DNA of 64,000 bases from Niallia nealsonii. Lineage in GTDB: Bacteria > Bacillota > Bacilli > Bacillales > Cytobacillaceae. Positions 57,818-64,000 of this stretch are shown here, piece by piece; position 1 is the stretch's first letter; each line of letters begins with the position of its first letter. The notes beneath the pieces are model-generated. The model did no database searches. It was not told where the DNA came from and worked only from the letters and a program-made list of their open reading frames with translations. Both the position numbers and the translations under genes were made by a program. Location: contig NZ_PISE01000017.1 of NCBI RefSeq assembly GCF_002835805.1, positions 52,710-116,709 on the forward strand, read 5' to 3'.

Positions 57818-60139
57818 TTGTCGCTGATTGGAAAAAGCGTGGTTCGGAAAGAAGCCTGGTCGAAAGTGAACGGGACAGCGAAATATACAGGTGATTATTT
57901 TGCTTCTGATGCGTTATTTGTAGAAATGGTGAAAAGCTGCTATGCACATGCATGGATTCAATCAATCGATACAACGGAAGCGGAAAAAATTGGAGGAGTT
58001 CGTGCGGTCATTTTAGGAGACAATCTCCCATTGATTGGGGAAGAAGTAATAGACCGTCCCCCATTAGCTACTAAAAAAGTTCGTTATTATGGAGAAGTAG
58101 TGGCACTTGTTGTCGCTGATTCTTACGAGATCGCCAAAAAGGCTGCAAATAAATTACAGATTGAATATGAACCAATACCTATTGTAAATTCCCCGTTAGA
58201 AGCACTAAAAAAGGATGCTCCTCTTATTCATGAAAATATTACAGCATATAAAAAGGATGAAGGCATTTATCCAGAAGAGGGTACGAATATTATTAATCGC
58301 ACAAAAATTCGCAAAGGCAATCTGGAAAAGGGCTGGAATGATAGTGAATTTGTGATGGAAGCCAGTTTTTCTATACCCCTATCTGATCATGCAGCAATGG
58401 AAACAAGAACGGTTTTATGTGAAATCATTAGTGAGGAAAAAATACATATTGTGACAAGTTCCCAAGCTCCCTATATGGTAAAAAAAATTATCGGCCGTGA
58501 TTTTAATATTTCTCCAGGCCGTATTGTTGTAGAAACACCTTTAGTTGGCGGTGGTTACGGGGGAAAAGCATCTGTGCATTTAGAAATATTTGCTTATATT
58601 GCATCAAGAGCAGTAGGCGGCAGAAAAGTAAAAATTGTTAACAGCAGAGAAGAGGATATTGCTGTTTCCCCTGTACATATTGGTTTATCTGCGACGATTA
58701 AACTGGGATGTGATTCAAATGGAAAACTGCAAGCTGCCCAATTGCAATATATTTTTGACGGAGGTGCATATGCAGATAAAGCTCCCCATTTAGCAACAGC
58801 TGGGGCAGTAGATTGCACTGGGCCATATAAATTGGAAAATATAACATGCGACTCTCTTTGTGTATATACAAATCATCCTTATGCAGCACCTTTTCGCGGA
58901 TTTAGCCACGGAGAAGTTCATTTTGCATTTGAACGGGCAATGGATTTGCTGGCGAAAAAGGCAAATATAGATCCACTGGCATTTCGGGAAATAAATGCAA
59001 TTAAACCAGGTGATACAACACCTACGCAAGTAAAAGTAAACAACAGCAATGTTGGTAATGTAAAAAAATGCATTAAAAAATTGAAAGTGTTAATGGATTG
59101 GGACGGTGGAACTATAAAAGAACTTGGAAAGGATCTTGTTCGGGTGAAAGGGATTTGTTGTATATGGAAAAATTCTACAATAGGCCCAGATGCAAGCAGT
59201 GGCGTGGTTCTTACCTTTAATTCGGATGGAAGCATTAATCTGATGAGTGGATTAGTAGAAATAGGAACAGGAACAAAAACCGTTTTAGCGCAAATACTAG
59301 CTGAAAAAATGCGTATGGATGTGAATAAAATTTATGTACGGATGACAGTAGATACACAAACAGAACCAGAACATTGGAAAACAGTTGCAAGCCGAGGGAC
59401 TCTAATGGCAGGAAGAGCAGTAATGGCTGCAGCAGATGATGCGATTAGGCAGCTAAAGCAAATGGCTTCCATTGTGCTGCATGCACCAGCAGATGACTTT
59501 GAGGTTGGATATGAAAAAGTGTTTTTAATCGATGATCCCAAGACTTTTATTGACATAAAAGATATTGCCTATGGATATGTGTATCCAAATGGCAATGCAA
59601 TTGGAGGGCAGATTATTGCGAGAGGAACATATATGCTTCGGGGACTGACCAATCTCGATCCTGAAACAGGAGCAGGAAACCCAGGACCAGAATGGGCTGT
59701 TTCTGCACAAGGAGTAGAGGTGGAGTTTAATAAAAGAACATTTGAGTATACGATAAAAAAAGCAATAACCGTGATGGATATTGGCGAAGTGCTCAATACA
59801 AAAGCCGCCGAGGGACAATTAAAAGGGGCTATGTCTATGGGGATTTCCTGGGCATGTAAAGAAGCTTTTTACTTTGATGAAAATGGGGTGTTGCTCAATC
59901 CCCAGCTGCGCACCTATCGACCAATAAGATACGGCGAGCAGCCAGAATATTTGGTGGATTTCGTAAAAACCCCCCATCTTGAAGCGCCATATGGAGCAAG
60001 AGGAGCAGGAGAACAAGGGTTGATTGGAATGGCTGCAGCATTAGGGAATGCCTTATCTGCAGCTGCCAATGTTTCTCTGCAATCACTGCCATTAATTCCA
60101 GAGAATATTTGGAAGGAAAAAAGGAGGATGAACATGTGA
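57818..60139 (+). CDS. Xanthine dehydrogenase-family molybdopterin subunit
   Basis: A 773-residue large subunit of a molybdenum hydroxylase (xanthine oxidase family). It opens KSVVRKEAWSKVNGTAKYTGDYFASDALFVE; LVGGGYGGKASVHLE is the glycine-rich cofactor loop, PFRGFSHGEVHFAFERAMD a substrate/cofactor motif, and GARGAGEQG carries the catalytic Glu. TTG 57818 follows AAGGAGATGAG. Gene order large, FAD, 2Fe-2S subunits is preserved with overlaps. Purine substrates are likely, but the ligand residues do not settle xanthine against other heterocycles or aldehydes. Confidence 0.88.
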   Translation: MSLIGKSVVRKEAWSKVNGTAKYTGDYFASDALFVEMVKSCYAHAWIQSIDTTEAEKIGGVRAVILGDNLPLIGEEVIDRPPLATKKVRYYGEVVALVVADSYEIAKKAANKLQIEYEPIPIVNSPLEALKKDAPLIHENITAYKKDEGIYPEEGTNIINRTKIRKGNLEKGWNDSEFVMEASFSIPLSDHAAMETRTVLCEIISEEKIHIVTSSQAPYMVKKIIGRDFNISPGRIVVETPLVGGGYGGKASVHLEIFAYIASRAVGGRKVKIVNSREEDIAVSPVHIGLSATIKLGCDSNGKLQAAQLQYIFDGGAYADKAPHLATAGAVDCTGPYKLENITCDSLCVYTNHPYAAPFRGFSHGEVHFAFERAMDLLAKKANIDPLAFREINAIKPGDTTPTQVKVNNSNVGNVKKCIKKLKVLMDWDGGTIKELGKDLVRVKGICCIWKNSTIGPDASSGVVLTFNSDGSINLMSGLVEIGTGTKTVLAQILAEKMRMDVNKIYVRMTVDTQTEPEHWKTVASRGTLMAGRAVMAAADDAIRQLKQMASIVLHAPADDFEVGYEKVFLIDDPKTFIDIKDIAYGYVYPNGNAIGGQIIARGTYMLRGLTNLDPETGAGNPGPEWAVSAQGVEVEFNKRTFEYTIKKAITVMDIGEVLNTKAAEGQLKGAMSMGISWACKEAFYFDENGVLLNPQLRTYRPIRYGEQPEYLVDFVKTPHLEAPYGARGAGEQGLIGMAAALGNALSAAANVSLQSLPLIPENIWKEKRRMNM

Positions 60140-60960
60140 GTTTTCAATATTTTTACTCCCAGGCAATTGAAGAAGCTACAAATAGATTTATAAAGGAACA
60201 GCAAAAAAAAAAACGACCGTTTTATTATGCTGGCGGAACGGAAATTCTAACATTAAGAAGATTAAGCATCATTCATCCCAAAGCCGTCATTGATATAAAA
60301 AATATTCCTGCTTGCAATATATATCAACTTGATGATAATTATTTGGTATTAGGTGCAGCATTGCCATTGACAGAAATTGAAGAAAAAAACTTATTTCCCC
60401 TCTTAACAGATGTTTCTAAAGAAATTGCCGATCATACTGCACGTAATAAAATTACGTTTGGCGGAAATATATGTGGCCAAATCTTTTATCGAGAAGCAAT
60501 TTTGCCCCTTTTGTTAACAGATAGCTTGCTTGTACTAGCAAAAGATCAGACAATTCGAACAGAATTAATTCACAACGTGTTTGATGAGCAATTGCTTCTT
60601 GATGATGGAGAACTGTTTATTCAAGCATTTGTGGAAAAAAAATATTTATCAGCTCCCTATGTTGCCATAAAAAAAAGGCAGCAATGGACAGTCGGCTACC
60701 CTCTCTTATCCATTGCCGCATTAAAAATTGAATCCACTATTCGTGTTGCAATTAGCGGATTATGTTCCTTTCCATTTCGTTCATTAGCATTAGAAGTTGC
60801 ATTAAATGATCGGACCAAAAGCAATGAAGAGAAAATAAAGGGAGCCATTGCAACGATTACAGAGCCTATCTTAGATGATGTAGAAGGTTCAAGTGAGTAT
60901 CGTTTATTTGTGCTGGGAAATTTGCTGCATGAAGTGCTGCAGCAGCTCGAGGAGGAGTAG
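60136..60960 (+). CDS. FAD subunit of molybdenum hydroxylase
   Basis: A 274-residue FAD-binding subunit. PFYYAGGTEILTLRRL is the FAD pyrophosphate loop and ITFGGNICGQIFYREAILPLLL the second FAD motif (usually GNI-x(5)-DA-P). GTG 60136 overlaps the previous TGA by 4 nt (GTGA), and AAGGAGGA lies 9 nt upstream; the in-frame ATG 27 nt earlier would overlap further and is rejected. It passes electrons from molybdenum via the iron-sulfur subunit to the final acceptor. It ends with TAG directly abutting the next ATG. Confidence 0.88.
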   Translation: MSFQYFYSQAIEEATNRFIKEQQKKKRPFYYAGGTEILTLRRLSIIHPKAVIDIKNIPACNIYQLDDNYLVLGAALPLTEIEEKNLFPLLTDVSKEIADHTARNKITFGGNICGQIFYREAILPLLLTDSLLVLAKDQTIRTELIHNVFDEQLLLDDGELFIQAFVEKKYLSAPYVAIKKRQQWTVGYPLLSIAALKIESTIRVAISGLCSFPFRSLALEVALNDRTKSNEEKIKGAIATITEPILDDVEGSSEYRLFVLGNLLHEVLQQLEEE

Positions 60961-61449
60961 ATGGAACAGGAGCCGAAAAAAATTACACTTGAATTAAAAA
61001 TTAATGGAGAGAAAAGAGAAGTGGTTGTCACTCAAGATGAAACACTTTTGTCGACTTTAAGGAACGAACTTTATTTAACAGGCGCAAAACCAGGCTGCTA
61101 TAACGGTGATTGTGGGGCATGTACGGTCCTTGTGGATAATAAACCGATGAAATCATGTATTATGCTTGCGGTAGAGGCAGCGAATACCCCGATTACAACA
61201 ATTGAAGGGCTAAAAAATGCGCCTATCCAGAAAGCTTTTATTGAAGAGTTTGCTTTTCAGTGTGGGTTTTGCACACCAGGATTTATTATGAATTGTCACG
61301 GGTTATGCTTAAATAAGCCAAATGCAAAGGAAGAAGACATACGCGAATGGCTTTCCTCTAATATATGCCGTTGCACAAGCTATGAAGAAATAGAAAAAGC
61401 AGTGAAAAAAACTCTATCCTTGTATAGGTCAGAAGCAGTAACAGAATAA
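60961..61449 (+). CDS. 2Fe-2S subunit of molybdenum hydroxylase
   Basis: A 162-residue iron-sulfur subunit. The plant-ferredoxin-like cluster is GCYNGDCGACTVLVDNKPMKSC at about 43-64, and the second cluster CGFCTPG with CRCTSYEEIEKAV near 105-145. It begins directly after the FAD gene's stop, with GGAGGAG inside the upstream gene as ribosome site. It completes a three-gene L/M/S hydroxylase. No cofactor-insertion (XdhC-like) or nucleobase transporter gene lies in the window, so maturation must be provided elsewhere. Confidence 0.9.
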   Translation: MEQEPKKITLELKINGEKREVVVTQDETLLSTLRNELYLTGAKPGCYNGDCGACTVLVDNKPMKSCIMLAVEAANTPITTIEGLKNAPIQKAFIEEFAFQCGFCTPGFIMNCHGLCLNKPNAKEEDIREWLSSNICRCTSYEEIEKAVKKTLSLYRSEAVTE

Positions 61450-61493
61450 ATCTAAAAAGCCTTTGAATAAGAAATCAAAGGCTTTTTAGATTT
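61448..61493. terminator. Perfect 19-bp bidirectional terminator
   Basis: AAATCTAAAAAGCCTTTGA pairs perfectly with TCAAAGGCTTTTTAGATTT around ATAAGAAA. It lies between the hydroxylase operon and the convergent signal peptidase gene. Confidence 0.92.
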
Positions 61494-61512
61494 ATATGAA
61501 ATGCGTGTTGTT

Positions 61513-62058
61513 TTAAGGAGAACCAAATTCGGAAAGGGGATAAAACCGGAGTACTACTTTGCCAACAATAGATTTTTTCCGGATAAAGCCAAAGTCTCGA
61601 CTATCTTTGCTTTTTAAACGGTTATCGCCCATAACAAAATAATATCCCTCAGGTACTTTGTTGTCTCCTGTTTTTTCCTCTAGAGTGAAATCTTCTGTAA
61701 TTTTAGCTAACGTGCTATTTTTTTTGTTTTCTTCTAAATAAGACTCTTTATAAGCTTGTCCATTTACATAAAGAACATCATCTTTAAAAGAAATTTTGTC
61801 TCCTGGCAGACCAATTACTCTTTTAATATAATTATTTTCTTTCGAATCAGGTGCATGAAAAACAATCATATCAAAACGGTCAATTTTTCCTTGTTTATTC
61901 AAAATTACCTTATTGCCGTTTTCAAATGTCGGGGACATGGAGGCTCCTAGTACAGTCGTTGGGCTAAATAAAAATTGGCGGCATATAAAAACAAGGAAAA
62001 CAGCAACAAAAAAGGACTTTATCCAGCTAAGTAATTCTTTTTTGGCAGAATGATTCAT
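61513..62058 (-). CDS. Signal peptidase I
   Basis: A 181-residue type I signal peptidase of the Bacillus Sip type. One N-terminal transmembrane helix (SFFVAVFLVFICRQFLFSP) precedes the serine box GASMSPTFENGNKVILNK (catalytic Ser about 42) and the lysine box NNYIKRVIGLPGDKI (catalytic Lys about 80). The later boxes are GYYFVMGDNRLKSKDSRDFGF. It cleaves signal peptides of exported proteins at the outer membrane face. No ribosome site of standard strength is visible upstream of ATG 62058. It is single and convergent with the hydroxylase operon. Confidence 0.92.
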   Translation of the reverse strand: MNHSAKKELLSWIKSFFVAVFLVFICRQFLFSPTTVLGASMSPTFENGNKVILNKQGKIDRFDMIVFHAPDSKENNYIKRVIGLPGDKISFKDDVLYVNGQAYKESYLEENKKNSTLAKITEDFTLEEKTGDNKVPEGYYFVMGDNRLKSKDSRDFGFIRKKSIVGKVVLRFYPLSEFGSP

Positions 62059-62213
62059 ACTATTTTCTCCGTTCTATTTTTTACTTAAGTAAAATGTTAC
62101 AAGGTTTTGAAGAAGAAATCAATGTCAAAATTACTAGAGTTTTATGTGTAAAAGAAGTATTCTGACAAAGTGAAGAATATAATAAAAAATGAATGCAGCA
62201 AAGGAGCTAAATA

Positions 62214-62840
62214 ATGGAGCAGGAATTAATTACGATATATGATGAAAATTTAACAGAACTAGGAACAAGAAGCCGAAAAGAAATACATAAAAAAGGATAC
62301 TGGCATAAAACTTTTCATTGCTGGATTCTTTTAAAGGAAAAAGAACAATATTCTATCTATTTGCAATTACGAAGTGAGCATAAAAAGGATTATCCTTATT
62401 TATTTGATATTACTGCAGCAGGTCATCTTATGGCACATGAAACAGTAGAAGATGGCATAAGAGAAGTCAAAGAAGAACTTGGCATCGCAATAAAGTATGA
62501 GGATTTGATTTCATTAGGTGTTGTTAAAAATACGATTAGAACAAGTACAATAATCGATAATGAATTTAGTTATTTATATTTATATATTTTGGAGGAAGAA
62601 CCACCGTTTTTTCTGCAAGAGGAAGAAGTTGCTGGGATTGTAAAAGGAGATTTTGCTAATTTTTATCAGTTATGTATGAAGGAACAAAAATCAATGGAAG
62701 TTAAGGGCTTTACCATTAGCGCAAAGAAGCAGACCGAAAATATCGAAGAATGGATAGATAAATCAAAATTTGTTCCTCATGAAGAAGCCTACTTTCAAAA
62801 AACAGCTTTGTTAATAAAACAATATTTAGATAGAGTATAA
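62214..62840 (+). CDS. Nudix hydrolase (IPP-isomerase-like)
   Basis: A 208-residue Nudix protein. The Nudix box is GHLMAHETVEDGIREVKEEL followed by GI (G-x5-E-x7-REVKEELGI). The N terminus ELITIYDENLTELGTRSRKEIHKKGYWHKTFHCWIL is typical of the YfcD/IPP-isomerase-like subgroup. It hydrolyses a nucleoside-diphosphate-linked or similar substrate in the cytosol; which one cannot be told. AAAGGAG lies 9 nt before ATG 62214. It ends in a hairpin shared with the opposite gene. Confidence 0.88.
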   Translation: MEQELITIYDENLTELGTRSRKEIHKKGYWHKTFHCWILLKEKEQYSIYLQLRSEHKKDYPYLFDITAAGHLMAHETVEDGIREVKEELGIAIKYEDLISLGVVKNTIRTSTIIDNEFSYLYLYILEEEPPFFLQEEEVAGIVKGDFANFYQLCMKEQKSMEVKGFTISAKKQTENIEEWIDKSKFVPHEEAYFQKTALLIKQYLDRV

Positions 62841-62874
62841 AAAATAGGAGATTTCCTTCATATAAGCAACAAAA

Positions 62875-62910
62875 ACAACAGCAGGTTAAAATCCTGCTGT
62901 TGTAATATTT
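62875..62910. terminator. Bidirectional terminator after Nudix gene
   Basis: ACAACAGCAGG pairs perfectly with CCTGCTGTTGT around TTAAAAT. A and T runs lie on both sides. Confidence 0.85.
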
Positions 62911-62914
62911 TTCG

Positions 62915-63055
62915 TTAAGAAGGATGTTTTTGTACATCTTCTTCCTTTGTTTCCGCCATGCCATATAATCCATTCATTTCCTGTTCATCAGGATCAAGTC
63001 CTAAATCATTTTTTTGCTGCACTAATTTTTCTTTTTCTAACTGTTTTTTTTCCAA
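62915..63055 (-). CDS. Small 46-residue charged protein
   Basis: TTG 63055 behind AGGTGATTTC reads MEKKQLEKEKLVQQKNDLGL then DPDEQEMNGLYGMAETKEED and stops. It is helical, acidic and hydrophilic with no cysteines. The intact frame with a good ribosome site and a terminator after the stop support it. Small proteins of this sort occur in sporulating Bacillaceae, but I recognise no family. Confidence 0.55.
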   Translation of the reverse strand: MEKKQLEKEKLVQQKNDLGLDPDEQEMNGLYGMAETKEEDVQKHPS

Positions 63056-63112
63056 AAGAAATCACCTCTTTCATTAGCTTCTGTTAAATTGCATAGATTA
63101 TACGTGAAGTCT

Positions 63113-63682
63113 TTAGCAAGGTGTTTCTGCTTTTTTCTTTAGCCATTCCATAAAAAGTTTAAGAAAAATCCCAAGAAAAAAAAATCCAATAAAAGAATAC
63201 GTATGAAGCCAATGTGAGCCTAATTTAAACATCCCTAAATATGAAAATATCGGTTCAATGATATAAGCAAATACGATGGCCCATAGTATATTTGCAAAAA
63301 GAAAGGAAGTCCATTTGTTAAAGTATTGGTATATTAGCATTGCTGAAATGGGAATAACAACAAAGTCCGCAGGAATCAGCGGAGGAATCCATGGAAGAAA
63401 TTTATCTGGGTAATCCCATAGGATCATTTCTGTTCCCATTACATCTAATATCATTGCAATACTTGCGCAAATTAATCCATAAGAAAATAGTTCGAAAAAA
63501 CGATTTTTATCTACTAATTTCCACCAAATAAAATAAGGAATAATTGTGCTGAACAAAAGAATCCACCAGTTAAGTGTAAATAAATCGGTCTGAACCCAAT
63601 GAGAATAAGAAAGTTTTATTAATTTTATTTTTTCTGCTTCAATTTCCGAAGAAGAAGGAATGTGTAGGAGGAGAAAGTCCAT
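63113..63682 (-). CDS. CBO0543-type membrane protein
   Basis: A 189-residue protein with five hydrophobic segments. LFTLNWWILLFSTIIPYFIWWKLVDKNRFFELFSYG and DVMGTEMILWDYPDKFLPWIPPLIPADFVVIPISAMLIYQYF fit the CBO0543 family. The ATG at 63682 has only a weak GATGTGA upstream; the ATG seven codons earlier is equally possible. It is the third membrane protein of this type in the window. Function unknown. Confidence 0.78.
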   Translation of the reverse strand: MDFLLLHIPSSSEIEAEKIKLIKLSYSHWVQTDLFTLNWWILLFSTIIPYFIWWKLVDKNRFFELFSYGLICASIAMILDVMGTEMILWDYPDKFLPWIPPLIPADFVVIPISAMLIYQYFNKWTSFLFANILWAIVFAYIIEPIFSYLGMFKLGSHWLHTYSFIGFFFLGIFLKLFMEWLKKKAETPC

Positions 63683-63854
63683 TAAATCACATCGTTTCTG
63701 CAATATTCGAGAAATTCCTAGTTTAGTATGCTCAGATGAAGGGGGATTATGTTTGTTTTTTTGAAATTCCTATGATTCGCTAATATATCGTTAGTCTTGT
63801 ATGCTCTTTTGTGCTTTTGGGCAAAATAATAATAAGCGAAGGGATGATTCATAG

Positions 63855-63983
63855 GTGCTCAAAAAAATAAAAGCAAATAAAGTGTACATAGAAGGAATTT
63901 TTTATATTTTATTTATTAGTATGATTATTATGCTTAGTTACATAATTGGCTTTTCTGATTTAAAGAAAATACTTGGTTTATAA
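63855..63983 (+). CDS. 42-residue membrane peptide
   Basis: GTG 63855 behind GGGATG reads VLKKIKANKVYIEGIFYILF then ISMIIMLSYIIGFSDLKKIL and stops just before the window ends. It has a basic head and one long hydrophobic helix. The ribosome site is modest. No family is recognised. Confidence 0.45.
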   Translation: MLKKIKANKVYIEGIFYILFISMIIMLSYIIGFSDLKKILGL

Positions 63984-64000
63984 AAAACTTTAAAGATTGG

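Noticed and set aside
58594..59556. Several minus-strand frames within the molybdenum hydroxylase gene
   Set aside because: All are antisense shadows of a long, well-conserved coding region.
1..64000. CRISPR arrays, tRNA or rRNA genes
   Set aside because: I looked for regularly spaced repeats and tRNA-like cloverleaf sequences with T-loop GGTTCGA signatures and saw none. A tRNA or CRISPR search program would settle this.

Overview
The window is low-GC DNA from an endospore-forming Firmicute, most likely Bacillaceae. The evidence is strong GGAGG-type ribosome sites, many TTG and GTG starts, A/T-rich spacers with hairpin-plus-T-run terminators, YjcZ-type sporulation peptides, a coat-type manganese catalase, a putative bacillithiol transferase and SOS-box-like sites. 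I recognise no tRNA, rRNA or CRISPR array.

Layout. (1) 1-17.6 kb is the right part of a Siphovirus-like prophage: tail chaperone with a predicted -1 frameshift, tape measure, distal tail protein, tail endopeptidase with beta-helix, receptor-binding-like protein, holin, glycoside-hydrolase/LysM endolysin, then a Cro/CI-like regulator and a ParM-like actin operon behind two identical-arm palindromes. (2) 17.5-26.8 kb is a decaying prophage/accessory zone: an integrase C-terminal stub, broken SprT-like, IDEAL, DUF3850 and DUF2975/XRE genes, small paralogous membrane peptides, an intact Rrf2 regulator/flavoprotein pair with duplicated operators, DUF817, and two diverged copies of the prophage-end segment about 9 kb apart. 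(3) 27-31 kb is an arsenic-type cluster: intact arsR, a dead second arsR with duplicated operator-like sites, arsB, and a CoA-disulfide-reductase/rhodanese fusion. (4) 31-41.4 kb is mostly chromosomal housekeeping and gene relics: TRIC-like channel, DNA alkylation repair, VOC and DinB proteins near SOS-box-like sites, then a graveyard of yeiH-like, rtcB and ferritin-like pseudogenes. (5) 41.9-64 kb is chromosomal: MutS2-like ATPase, manganese catalase, MFS pump/TetR, FabF-like synthase/MmyB-type regulator/LOG protein, MEDS-PAS histidine kinase, BstA-like protein, queF, a three-subunit molybdenum hydroxylase operon, signal peptidase I, a Nudix hydrolase and CBO0543-type membrane proteins.

The most striking feature is a set of self-splicing introns. 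A compact 238-nt group I intron with no ORF interrupts the tape-measure gene, and a 264-nt group I intron interrupts queF directly after the catalytic cysteine codon. The 5' half of a third group I intron is stranded in an rtcB pseudogene at the point where the active-site DxGCG motif should begin. For the two intact introns, joining the inferred exons restores family-length proteins in frame, and in all three cases the 5' exon pairs with an internal guide ending in the expected U-G pair. Unspliced, both intact host genes would stop prematurely.

How the parts work together: the phage block encodes tail assembly, host recognition, lysis and apparently plasmid-like partition. The accessory zone records repeated phage insertion and decay. 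Several regulator/target pairs carry visible palindromic operator candidates: Rrf2/flavoprotein, TetR/MFS, MmyB-type/FabF and ArsR/ArsB.
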